Shown: piece by piece, positions 24,436 through 33,015 of the stretch
Position numbering within the stretch: position 1 is the stretch's first letter
Layout: each line of letters opens with the position of its first letter
From: Flavobacterium supellecticarium
GTDB lineage: Bacteria; Bacteroidota; Bacteroidia; Flavobacteriales; Flavobacteriaceae
Direction: 5' to 3'
Assembly: GCF_004801375.1 (NCBI RefSeq)
Contig: NZ_SSNZ01000003.1
Span: 1 to 64,000 of the forward strand
DNA: 64,000 bases
The notes under the pieces: model-generated
What the model saw: the letters and a program-made list of their open reading frames with translations, nothing else
Told to the model about the DNA's origin: nothing
The model's database searches: none
Position numbers and translations under genes: made by a program

Positions 24436-26874
24436 ATGGGAAAAATGACGCTTAAAGAAGCCCAATCCATTCTTAAAAAACACAATCTCGAAGCCGACGG
24501 AAAACACCTTTTTGATGCTTTTAACAATTTTGAATTATTGGAAGCGTTACTGGTGGCGGGAGCAGACGCAAACTACGTTGAGACCCAGTTCAACGTTCCG
24601 GTACTTTCACTGGCCTATAGCCGACAAGAATATACAAATTTCGGATTGCTTCTGGAATATGGTGCGAATCCCGATGTGCCTTCAAGCGTGTTTACGAATC
24701 GCGAACCAATTATTTTCGAAATTGCGAGTCCACAAACAGGGGTTGACGGCTTTCTTTATCTTATGATCAAAGCTGGAATCGACTTGAATCAAATGCATCC
24801 GGAATCGGGATATACCTTGTTACAACACGCTGCAAGCCGCTATTATGTGTCGCTTGAAAACCTTGAACATCTGATCGAAAAAGGTGCTGATCCAAATCTG
24901 CCAAACCGGGATGGACAAACGCTTTACGACTTGATCGACAGCGAAAAGATCAAACTTGATAAACCGGTTTTGCTTGCCTTAAAGAAACACCAAAAAGGTT
25001 ATGTCGAACGTCCGATAGCATTTCAGATAGTTGCACCACCCCAAAAACCGGAATGGGACACTTATTTTTCGTGTCCCCGTGGTTCGTTCCGGGGTGTAAA
25101 AGTGCTCGATAAAACGGAAGATACCCTTACTGTTAGGATGTTTCGTACCGAGCGACACGACATCGATTTCCCGAGAACACATACTGATTCGTTGAGCATC
25201 ATTTTTGGACTTCTGGAACATTCGAAAACGCCATCGGAATGGAAAGATGTGGTTTCGGTGTTCCATTTCGCGGGTAATCATGCTGCTTTGGCACGCCATT
25301 ATATCCAATCGCATATCGTATCGGATTTCAATCTGACGATCCACGCCGACCTTTGGGAAGAGAAAAATTATAAACCTTTCGACGATATGTCTGAAGAAAC
25401 GCGTGAAAAATTACAGCAAGCTACAATGACGATTACCGTAACCGAACCGGAAATGCTCAAAACGATCGAAGTAGGAAGCTGGGCTAAAATCCCGGGATTC
25501 AACGTTGCACCGCTTTGGTATCTCGAAAACAAGACGACTGCACAGTATTACTTTTTTTATATCAGTGGTGGTGGCAGATGGATCGCAAAAGAAGGCGAAA
25601 TCGGTACGGAAGCGAAAGGAAAAGTCATCGGTGGCATTGCCAGCGGCGGGTATTATAAAGAAGAATATATTCGGGCAGAAGCGTTCGTTTCAAAGAAATT
25701 TGAGGAAGGATTTGAACTCGTCTATAAAAATTTTGATACGGCTTACAACCTTGAAGAAGAGATTGAGAAGGCAGCAAGGGAAGCGAAAATAAACGAAAAT
25801 AAAAATCAGGATTACAGTGAAGCAGCATTTGAAGCGTTAAATCAAAAAGATGTTGAAAAACTGGCCGAAATACTCAAAACCGGGGTTCATCCGGATACAC
25901 TAAAAGACAATTATGGAAACAGCATGCTTGAAGCTACCGGAGGGGCCTACTATCCGGAAGCGTTTCATCTCGAAATGCTCAAGCTTTTGCTGGCTTCCGG
26001 AGCGAATCCTAATATGGCCAATTATAATATACCGCTTATCCATAAAATAGCCATACGTTCCAAGAACGAAATTACCGATGAAATGGTGCGACGTCTTGTG
26101 GAAGCCGGTGCCGATGTAAACGTTATTTCATCGAGAGAAGCGCAATCGACATTACAGTGCGCCTGTCGCGGAGGAATGCTTTGGTTTGTACAATACTTGC
26201 TCGAAAACGGAGCCGATCCGAATTATAAAGATAATGACGAAGAAAGATCCGCGTTGCATTATGCTTTGGAGGCACAAAGAAATGCTACTGCAATAATCGA
26301 TTTGTTGCTTCAGTACGGAGCCGACAAGAATTCGCTTTATACATTTTATCGTTACGACAACGCATTTGAAAGAGCTGGAACCCTGGAAGCCGTTGAAAAA
26401 CTGATCGAAATGGGATTCGATATCAATATGCTGAATGGTCACAAATACCCGGCACTATTTAAAATCGCCGAATACGGTTCGGTGAAAATGTTTGAGGCTT
26501 TCCTAAAACGGGGTGCAACTTTCGAACTGCATCAGATTTTGTATAATATCACAGTACGATTCAGGATGAATGATAAAGCGGTCATCGAAAACCAGATTCA
26601 AAAACTGCGTATTCTGTATGACCTGGGATACGCGTTGATTTCGATTACGGACAACAATCCGCTCCAAACACTGGTTGAAGATAATCTTATCCGACGCAAA
26701 AAAATTGCTAAATGGGAAGAACAAGCTTTGCTTGATCTTTGGGAAATGGATTGCGCACCAAGACGTTTGCACAAACTCAACGAACTGAACGAATATCTAA
26801 CGAAAGTGAATAGCAAGCCAATGATGGAGAAATGCCAACAGTACATCGCCGAGATTCAAGCGGCCTTAAACTAA
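24436..26874 (+). CDS. Ankyrin-repeat protein with central WGR-like segment
   Basis: An 812-residue cytoplasmic protein. Ankyrin repeats occupy about 15-185 (LLVAGADANYVE, LLLEYGANPDVP, LIEKGADPNLPNRDG) and again about 475-760 (LLLASGANPNMA, LVEAGADVNVI, LLENGADPNYKDNDE, LLLQYGADKNSL). Between them is a beta-rich domain (about 205-370) and then YFFYISGGGRWIAKEGEIGTE at about 373-395. That resembles a decayed WGR domain (W, then G-x-IGT, then a helix with AEAFVSKKFEEGFELV). Ankyrins imply protein binding. The middle layout parallels the WGR protein at 42402-43220. It sits in the same run as the tandem paralogues. Confidence 0.78.
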   Translation: MGKMTLKEAQSILKKHNLEADGKHLFDAFNNFELLEALLVAGADANYVETQFNVPVLSLAYSRQEYTNFGLLLEYGANPDVPSSVFTNREPIIFEIASPQTGVDGFLYLMIKAGIDLNQMHPESGYTLLQHAASRYYVSLENLEHLIEKGADPNLPNRDGQTLYDLIDSEKIKLDKPVLLALKKHQKGYVERPIAFQIVAPPQKPEWDTYFSCPRGSFRGVKVLDKTEDTLTVRMFRTERHDIDFPRTHTDSLSIIFGLLEHSKTPSEWKDVVSVFHFAGNHAALARHYIQSHIVSDFNLTIHADLWEEKNYKPFDDMSEETREKLQQATMTITVTEPEMLKTIEVGSWAKIPGFNVAPLWYLENKTTAQYYFFYISGGGRWIAKEGEIGTEAKGKVIGGIASGGYYKEEYIRAEAFVSKKFEEGFELVYKNFDTAYNLEEEIEKAAREAKINENKNQDYSEAAFEALNQKDVEKLAEILKTGVHPDTLKDNYGNSMLEATGGAYYPEAFHLEMLKLLLASGANPNMANYNIPLIHKIAIRSKNEITDEMVRRLVEAGADVNVISSREAQSTLQCACRGGMLWFVQYLLENGADPNYKDNDEERSALHYALEAQRNATAIIDLLLQYGADKNSLYTFYRYDNAFERAGTLEAVEKLIEMGFDINMLNGHKYPALFKIAEYGSVKMFEAFLKRGATFELHQILYNITVRFRMNDKAVIENQIQKLRILYDLGYALISITDNNPLQTLVEDNLIRRKKIAKWEEQALLDLWEMDCAPRRLHKLNELNEYLTKVNSKPMMEKCQQYIAEIQAALN

Positions 26875-26891
26875 TACGAGAAACGATTCAA

Positions 26892-28424
26892 ATGGAAAAC
26901 TATTACGCTAAAGTCGTCGACATATTCGAGAGGCAATTTGATATCCCAGTTACCGAAGACGGTACGGTTCAGATATCGAGTGCGCTTAAAATAAAAGCAC
27001 TGGAAACAAATGCGCTTAAGGTTTTTTGTCGCAATAACGAACTACAGACGCTTATTGCGCCCAATGCGATTTCGGTTGGATGTAATAAAAATAAACTGAC
27101 ATCGCTACATCTCGAAAATGCCGAAAGTGTGCATTGCGGTGAAAACAAAATCACGGAATTGTATGCGCCAAAAGCTACGGTCGTGAAATGTTATATCAAC
27201 CAATTGACGGAATTACGGCTTGACAGTGCAGTCGAAATCGAATGTTACGGAAACAATGATTTGACCGTTATTTACGCTCCGAATTTACGCAAGATTGATA
27301 AATTTGAAAATCTGGTGCAAACGGAGAATTTTGCTTCGCGGAAAGAAATCGACATCACGCTTAAAAATCATTTCGATCGCAGAAATCCGGAAGGCTATAC
27401 AACGGAAACCTTTGATCTTGAGGTTGCACTCGATCTAAACAAACCCAGAACAATCGATACGGTTAAATTCGTCATATCAATTTACGATCCGGCGGTGCAA
27501 TTTGAGGTTTTCCTGATGGAATTAAAGGATCAATTCGGTCAGCAGGATAGTATTGCAAAACAAATCGAACTTCCTTTTGAAGTAATTCAACCGATGCATT
27601 TTACCTTTTCCGTTCCTATTCGTTCCTGCGATACGGGTACGAAAAACCTGCTGGACATTATTCGGGAAACACCTGAAAGTGAGTGTTTGTATGAAAGGGA
27701 ATTCCATATTGATGTGACGTGTTATCTCGAATCCCAAAACACACAGGATAAAATTTTTACCAAGACGTTTGTAATTGATAATCCGTTTTATGGTCGTTAC
27801 CAATGGGAATCGGATACATTTTCCGAACCGGCAAAAATTTTGCAAGACGAGAAATACCTACCGGAAGCACTGATAAACGTTTCGGACGATCTCGAAGAAG
27901 GGTTACTGGAACTTTTCGAATTACACAAAGGCGCTATTGCGGAAATCGCCGGATCGGTGGATGGGATTTCATACGATATCCTGCCACACGAACGCTATGC
28001 GGCTGTCTCCTTCAGGACTACTGAAGACGAGGAAAAATACAGTCCGGCCGATTGGGAAAATTATAGTTTGTTGGAGTATAGAAACTGTAGGTCGGAGAAA
28101 TTCAAGGTATTTTCGAAAAGCTTATTTCAATTGTTTTTTGAAATCCAGTCGAGTTCGGATGATTTTGAAGACATAGAAGCGCGCATTAACGATTTGTTAC
28201 TAACAGCAATTGCCAAAGCGGTTTTGCGTCCGTCGGTTGCTGAAAAATTACGCGATTGCGGGATTTCCAACGCACCAATACTTACGGACACTTTTGATAC
28301 AACCGTGGAATACATTGTTTCCGTTTCCGAATATGGAGACGATCCGTTTAATTACTGTGAATCGGTAATTTCGAATACCGATACAAAACCTGCGGACAAA
28401 CGTATCCGCCTTGATAAATTTTAA
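26892..28424 (+). CDS. Leucine-rich-repeat protein with cysteine ladder
   Basis: A 510-residue protein. The ATG at 26892 is preferred over 26832, which lies inside the preceding gene. Residues ~45-140 hold five 19-20-residue repeats of the form CxxNxLxxLxxxxAxxVx (CRNNELQTL, CNKNKLTSL, CGENKITEL, CYINQLTEL, CYGNNDLTVI). A Cys begins each one, so the cysteines should stack as a ladder on one face of the solenoid. The rest (160-510) is a beta-rich region and a helical acidic C-terminal part that I cannot place. No signal peptide. It follows the ankyrin gene by 17 bases and precedes the 129-residue gene by 3. Confidence 0.72.
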   Translation: MENYYAKVVDIFERQFDIPVTEDGTVQISSALKIKALETNALKVFCRNNELQTLIAPNAISVGCNKNKLTSLHLENAESVHCGENKITELYAPKATVVKCYINQLTELRLDSAVEIECYGNNDLTVIYAPNLRKIDKFENLVQTENFASRKEIDITLKNHFDRRNPEGYTTETFDLEVALDLNKPRTIDTVKFVISIYDPAVQFEVFLMELKDQFGQQDSIAKQIELPFEVIQPMHFTFSVPIRSCDTGTKNLLDIIRETPESECLYEREFHIDVTCYLESQNTQDKIFTKTFVIDNPFYGRYQWESDTFSEPAKILQDEKYLPEALINVSDDLEEGLLELFELHKGAIAEIAGSVDGISYDILPHERYAAVSFRTTEDEEKYSPADWENYSLLEYRNCRSEKFKVFSKSLFQLFFEIQSSSDDFEDIEARINDLLLTAIAKAVLRPSVAEKLRDCGISNAPILTDTFDTTVEYIVSVSEYGDDPFNYCESVISNTDTKPADKRIRLDKF

Positions 28425-28427
28425 GAT

Positions 28428-28817
28428 ATGAAACAACTCAGAACCCGCGAACTGCTTTACGATGGAATGGAAGGCGAATCGCTTTACAACGAAGGCCACG
28501 ATTTTTTCGGTCGTAGTTTTACGATAACGGAAATCATACGAAATCCATTCGCCAGACTCAGAAGAAAAATCGAAAATGAGGCCTATGAACAAATTATTTC
28601 GGATGCCGGATTTACAAGTGTACGCTCGTTTTTTAAGCATTTGGAAGAAACGGGAGAAGTACAGTATCGTTCCCAAAACGGATTGTCGTTGTATTATGTG
28701 ACGCACCTGCATATGCTATTTGTTTTTTCGTTTGGCGAAATCCAGCCGGCACGCTATCAGCTGTATTGCGAAGGCGTTTGGGAAATGTATATGAATCGTT
28801 ACGAAGATACACCCTAA
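28428..28817 (+). CDS. Protein of unknown function (129 aa), end of operon
   Basis: A small cytoplasmic protein starting 3 bases after the LRR gene. It contains helical RLRRKIENEAYEQIISDAGF and an aromatic-rich end (ARYQLYCEGVWEMYMNRYE). No family recognised. Tight spacing and the terminator just after (28831-28862) make it the last gene of the operon from 18064. Confidence 0.6.
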   Translation: MKQLRTRELLYDGMEGESLYNEGHDFFGRSFTITEIIRNPFARLRRKIENEAYEQIISDAGFTSVRSFFKHLEETGEVQYRSQNGLSLYYVTHLHMLFVFSFGEIQPARYQLYCEGVWEMYMNRYEDTP

Positions 28818-28830
28818 GTTGTGATACAGA

Positions 28831-28862
28831 AAAAGCCTGTAAGTACTACTTTACAGGCTTTT
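28831..28862. terminator. Bidirectional terminator at the end of the accessory operon
   Basis: A perfect 12-bp stem aaaagcctgtaa / ttacaggctttt with an 8-base loop, flanked by A and T. It lies between convergent genes ending at 28817 and 28886. Confidence 0.9.
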
Positions 28863-28885
28863 ATTTGACGTAATGTTTCGAGTTG

Positions 28886-29656
28886 TTATCGCTTAATCAT
28901 TTTTTTGGTAAAGGAAATACCATCAGGAGTCGTTATTTTTAAAATGTAAGTTCCAGCAGCGAGATCAGCAATGTTTAGCAAATTGCTTTGGCTGGAGGTT
29001 CCAACAAATCGCCCATTTAGGTCAAATATATCTACTTGTTTTATTTCTTTATCGAAATGTACCGTTGAGGTAGCCGGGTTCGGGTAGAAGTTAAAATTGG
29101 AAGCCGTTGCCGGATTGTTAAGGCTTAAAACGTTTTCTACACTCACTACATTTTTAAAAGTCGAGCCCCAAAGTCCCTGACTGTCTTTTAAACGGATATT
29201 AAAAACATACAGCCCAACGGTACTTGGAACCGGTACACCATTGGAAAGGAATTTTTCATAGGCACTGTTGAAATTTCCGTCAACGGCTACAATAGGTGTT
29301 CCGTTGCCATAACCGGGATCGGTTCCCCAGAAATATTCCCCTTGTACAATTTCAACAAGTCCTTCGGTTACCGAAGCTTCAACATTAACAACACTAGAAA
29401 AAGTGGATCCCCATAAATTTTGGTTGTCTTTAAAACGGATGTTAAATTTGTGTAGACCAACACCCGGCAGGTTGATGCCCGAAGCGGCAATTTTTTCGAA
29501 TGCACTGTTAAAGTTGCCATCGGCGGCTGCAATTGCAATACCGTTGCCTTGTCCCGGATCGGTATCCCAAAAATATTCGGCTTGCGATATAGCTACTTGT
29601 CCCTGAACAAAGTTGGCTACAAAAAAAGCGATTACTATATAAAGTCGTTTTTTCAT
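28886..29656 (-). CDS. Secreted protein with two repeats and T9SS sorting domain
   Basis: A 256-residue secreted protein. A signal peptide (1-19, ending VQG) is followed by two ~70-residue tandem repeats: EYFWDTDPGQGNG..DGNFNSAFEK..FNIRFKDNQNLWGSTF and EYFWGTDPGYGNG..DGNFNSAYEK..FNIRLKDSQGLWGSTF. A type A T9SS C-terminal domain starts at FNFYPNPATSTVHF and ends with GTYILKITTPDG and KKMIKR. It should be exported by the type IX system whose sortase (porU) is in this window. Function of the repeats is unknown. It follows the gene at 29672 with a 15-base gap, so the two likely form an operon. Confidence 0.88.
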   Translation of the reverse strand: MKKRLYIVIAFFVANFVQGQVAISQAEYFWDTDPGQGNGIAIAAADGNFNSAFEKIAASGINLPGVGLHKFNIRFKDNQNLWGSTFSSVVNVEASVTEGLVEIVQGEYFWGTDPGYGNGTPIVAVDGNFNSAYEKFLSNGVPVPSTVGLYVFNIRLKDSQGLWGSTFKNVVSVENVLSLNNPATASNFNFYPNPATSTVHFDKEIKQVDIFDLNGRFVGTSSQSNLLNIADLAAGTYILKITTPDGISFTKKMIKR

Positions 29657-29671
29657 TTTTTTACCTGTACA

Positions 29672-30838
29672 TTATTTAGAAAAACCAGAACCTGAAACAT
29701 TTAATGGCGTACCGGTTGTGATTTTTCTCGGTACGTTTAAATAATTTATTTGCGCTCTGTTACCTGCGTCTGCTGGCCAGTAATTACTCCAACTGTTGGA
29801 ACCGCCTCCGTTTCCGGCATCATTTCGGGTCAAATCCAAATCGGTGTATTCTACTGCCGGTGAACCTGCATTTACATTGGCACCGCTAACACTTTGATTG
29901 TTGGCATTGATGGTGAAATTTCCCGAAGTATTTGATCCCTGATTGGTAACATTGTTTAAAGCAAAAGATCTTTGCGACATGTTGTAATAGGCCGATACCG
30001 TTGCATTGGTGTTGTAATTATAGATCAGAAAATCACCGCCAAGTGCCAATACATTATTGTATATCGAAATAGTTCCGGTATTTCCAGTGGACAGATTGAT
30101 TGTAATACATTCCCCATATTGACCTCCGCCGTTGGTTTGTGTATCGGCAACATTATTGGCGATTTCATTGGTACTTCCGTTTTTTACACCCCAAATACTG
30201 ATGGAACTTTGCGGAAGGAAGTTGTTTAGAATTTTAAATGTATAGTTTCTTTGGTAATTGGTAATGCCATAACTCACAAGATTAGCGATAATGTCTACAC
30301 CATCTGTAGCCAAACTGGTGTCGTCCGTATGGGTTACAAACAGCGAACCCAAAGTATTACCAGTGCATCTCCCATGCGATATAATTGTTTCACTATCTAC
30401 CGTACATCCGGAAATATTGGCCGTCGCATTGACCTGACCGGCATCTAAGAAACTTAAAGTAGAATTGAAAATATTTAAAGTGGTTCGGCCTCCGGTTGTG
30501 GCGCCGGAAATCGTAATACTATTGGCAATGGCATTGTGAAGGGTAACGACTCTTCCTGCCAGTGGCGTTATGACAACAGTTCCCTGTAATTTGTATTTCT
30601 GATAATTGGTTTCCGAAACAAAAGTCAACGACTTATTGATCGTTATGTTTTCAACATAAGCGGCATTTGCAGTTTTGGGTTTGATAATGATTCGGTCTCC
30701 GTTTGTTGCGGCTGTAATAGCGGCACTCACGGTTGCATAAGCACCATTCGCTCCGTTTTCCCGAACATATAAATCGGCAGCAGAGGTTATTGTCGTAAAC
30801 AGACTGGCGATGGCACTAAAAAGTACTATTTTTTTCAT
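29672..30838 (-). CDS. Secreted right-handed beta-helix-like protein
   Basis: A 388-residue protein with a signal peptide (1-20, ending TSA). After it comes LYVRENGANGAYATVSAAI, a start typical of pectate-lyase-like parallel beta-helix proteins (an Asp/Gly-rich turn, then AAITAATNGDRIIIKP). The rest is rich in short Asn/Thr/Ser strand repeats (NISGCTVDSET, NNVADTQTNGGG). No catalytic residues of a polysaccharide lyase are clear. The C-terminus lacks a YPNP-type sorting domain. Upstream partner of the T9SS protein at 28886. Confidence 0.7.
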   Translation of the reverse strand: MKKIVLFSAIASLFTTITSAADLYVRENGANGAYATVSAAITAATNGDRIIIKPKTANAAYVENITINKSLTFVSETNYQKYKLQGTVVITPLAGRVVTLHNAIANSITISGATTGGRTTLNIFNSTLSFLDAGQVNATANISGCTVDSETIISHGRCTGNTLGSLFVTHTDDTSLATDGVDIIANLVSYGITNYQRNYTFKILNNFLPQSSISIWGVKNGSTNEIANNVADTQTNGGGQYGECITINLSTGNTGTISIYNNVLALGGDFLIYNYNTNATVSAYYNMSQRSFALNNVTNQGSNTSGNFTINANNQSVSGANVNAGSPAVEYTDLDLTRNDAGNGGGSNSWSNYWPADAGNRAQINYLNVPRKITTGTPLNVSGSGFSK

Positions 30839-30893
30839 TGCGCTTTTTTAGGAATTGAATTTTAGTTGAAGGATAATCGGTTTGTAAAAAGAG

Positions 30894-30943
30894 TACCATT
30901 ATTTTTTCACGGGATTCAAATGAAGGGTAAAAAAATAATGGTA
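30894..30943 (-). terminator. Long A/T inverted repeat, likely terminator
   Basis: taccattatttttt (30894-30907) pairs with aaaaaataatggta (30930-30943) around a 22-base loop. On the minus strand it lies just past the stop of the gene at 30957 and is followed by actcttttt. It could equally be an operator for the beta-helix gene downstream. Confidence 0.45.
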
Positions 30944-30956
30944 AAGAGTACTGTTT

Positions 30957-32102
30957 TTATTTTTCCAGTTTCATCCAGAAATAATCGTTCCAACCTTCAA
31001 TCAGTCTTGTTGGATCGGTATTTTTAGTTCTGTCCTGCTCCGGACTTTGTACGATTCTTTTGTCTTTTACAGCAAAGCTATATTTTCTCGGTTTTGCTTC
31101 CCCTTCAATGGATAGTTCCACTTTATAAGCACCGTCCGTAAGGTTGGCAAATTTGAATTCTCCCGGTTTGTCTACCAGTTTTAAAGCACATCGGTATTCA
31201 TTCCATTTGGCCTGTTCTACCTGAGCTACATTTGGTGCTCCCGTTCCGTATTGTTGTGCAAATGGCTTGTTGTCTTTTAGAACTTTTACGCTCCATTTTA
31301 CACTTTTATTGGTTTTTCGGCTATTGGCCGGATCGGGTTTGAATTCTTCATGGTTAAGATAATATCCGAAAACCAGATTACCGGATTCATCATAATTCAT
31401 ATAGGCATAATCATTCCACGGACCACGGGTTACGTACATTTCGTTCATCGTAGCGTAAGGGTCAGAGTTGGTCAGTTTTTGAATTTCGAAATTAAACGAA
31501 TAGAACATTTTATCACCCGCGATAAAATCAAGTCGGTAGTCACCCGTACCCCATTTTTGTACATCAATTTCAGTTCCACCAACCCATTCGCCATCGCGCT
31601 TGTATCGGCTGTCAGGAGTATTGTATTTTATTTTTTTACCATCGTCAAATTGTTGGAATCCGTCATATTCGAAGTAGGTGATATATTGATCCCCTTTATA
31701 CACTTTAATTTTTAGAAATTCGGCCTGGTCATGAACGGTGTTTACGGTAGCGCCACTAGTTGTTTTGTTGGGTACAAAAGTAGCCGTATATCCTGAAAAT
31801 CGGGTTAGACCACCTGTTCCTATTGATGTTCCGTACAATAAGGAATTAAAAGTAACGGCCGGTGTCTGTTTGTACATATTCCAGTCCAGTTTTAAGGAAG
31901 AAGTTCCGCTGGAAGCACCGCCTTTATTTTTTACCTTTTTGGCAACTTTTTCACCTGTATTAACAACTTCTTCGGCTTTTTTTGCAGTTTCTACGGCATT
32001 ATTCGCCTGATTTGCAGTATTTCGGATTTTGCCTAAAAGCTGCGCATTGGAGCTGGTAATCGAACCAAGCAATAGTCCAATGATTACTAATTTTTGTTTC
32101 AT
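30957..32102 (-). CDS. Secreted protein of unknown function
   Basis: A 381-residue protein from the ATG at 32102; the longer frame back to 32129 adds nine residues in front of a clean signal peptide and is less likely. The signal peptide is MKQKLV..GSITSSNAQ. A helical K/A-rich stretch follows (TANQANNAVETAKKAEEVV), then a beta-rich domain with many Tyr/Trp residues to the end (GWNDYFWMKLEK). No sorting domain and no known family. Probably periplasmic. It stands between the LytTR regulator gene (33009) and the beta-helix gene, with its own hairpin at the 3' end. Confidence 0.65.
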   Translation of the reverse strand: MKQKLVIIGLLLGSITSSNAQLLGKIRNTANQANNAVETAKKAEEVVNTGEKVAKKVKNKGGASSGTSSLKLDWNMYKQTPAVTFNSLLYGTSIGTGGLTRFSGYTATFVPNKTTSGATVNTVHDQAEFLKIKVYKGDQYITYFEYDGFQQFDDGKKIKYNTPDSRYKRDGEWVGGTEIDVQKWGTGDYRLDFIAGDKMFYSFNFEIQKLTNSDPYATMNEMYVTRGPWNDYAYMNYDESGNLVFGYYLNHEEFKPDPANSRKTNKSVKWSVKVLKDNKPFAQQYGTGAPNVAQVEQAKWNEYRCALKLVDKPGEFKFANLTDGAYKVELSIEGEAKPRKYSFAVKDKRIVQSPEQDRTKNTDPTRLIEGWNDYFWMKLEK

Positions 32103-32253
32103 TTTTTTCTGATTATTGGTTGAATGCAAGACCTTAATTCGGAATTACGATGCAATAATAAATCAAAGAAAAATGAGAATTTTGACGAATGAATATCTGT
32201 TTGCTTTTGGAAGATATTCGTAGAAATTGGACGAAAATTCGTTTTAGTACTAT

Positions 32254-33009
32254 TTATACATGAAGGTTTTCTAGCAAAACCAGAAACTCCTCTTTTTTTC
32301 GTACGGAAAGGGGAATGGAAGTCTTGTTTTTCATAACAACCGTATTACCGCCATCCGATTTAATATAATGGTCGAAATAGGCCATATTGATCAGATGCGA
32401 TTGGTGGGTTCTGAAGAAATTATGGGGTGCCAGCATCGTTTCGTATTCTTTCAGATTGGTCGAAACAATAAGCTTTGGTGCATTAATAAAATTAAAAGTA
32501 GTGTAATTTTTATCCGATTCGCAATGCACGATATCCTGAATATTGACCGAATAAATACGATCGGCTGTTTTAAGAACCAATTTTTGTAGATTTTTGGGTC
32601 TTTCCAGATTGCTAAATAAGTTGTTGAGCTTTATGTCAAAAACTTCCTTGCTAATCGATTCTTCCGCTTTTTTAACGGCTTCCACCAAATCGGCCGAATC
32701 CAAAGGTTTTAGCAGGTAATCAATAGCTGAAAAACGAAAAGCCCGGATGGCAAAGTCTTCGTAACCTGTAATGAATATTACTTTAAAATTAATAGGTTGT
32801 AGCTTTTGAAGCAAATCAAAACCGGTTCCGTCGGGCATTTCCACATCGAGAAAAACAATATCCGGCGCCAATTGTTTGATAAGGCTTACTCCTGATGTTA
32901 CCGAATCGGCCTGGCCAATAATAGCAATATTGGGACAGTTTGATTTTATGGTGGCGATATTTTTCTTTCGGATGGTTTCAATATCGTCAATGACAATAGC
33001 TTTTAACAT
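32254..33009 (-). CDS. LytTR-family response regulator
   Basis: A 251-residue regulator. The receiver domain (1-120) has the acidic pair D8-D9, phospho-acceptor Asp55 in FLDVEMP, and the conserved Lys in LLKPL. The C-terminal LytTR DNA-binding domain (about 145-250) contains YTTFNF, FFRTHQSHLINM and TSIPLSVRKKEEF. It starts six bases after the stop of the kinase at 33016-35163, so the two form a kinase-regulator operon. Targets are unknown; the secreted proteins downstream are candidates. Confidence 0.93.
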   Translation of the reverse strand: MLKAIVIDDIETIRKKNIATIKSNCPNIAIIGQADSVTSGVSLIKQLAPDIVFLDVEMPDGTGFDLLQKLQPINFKVIFITGYEDFAIRAFRFSAIDYLLKPLDSADLVEAVKKAEESISKEVFDIKLNNLFSNLERPKNLQKLVLKTADRIYSVNIQDIVHCESDKNYTTFNFINAPKLIVSTNLKEYETMLAPHNFFRTHQSHLINMAYFDHYIKSDGGNTVVMKNKTSIPLSVRKKEEFLVLLENLHV

Positions 33010-33015
33010 AGGTAA

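Noticed and set aside
26832..26891. Earlier ATG for the LRR gene
   Set aside because: It lies inside the end of the ankyrin gene; the ATG at 26892 gives normal spacing.
10870..28830. Integrated element bounded by tRNA-Val att sites
   Set aside because: No copy of the tRNA 3' end was seen near 28.8 kb or 44.8 kb and no integrase gene is present, so island borders cannot be claimed.
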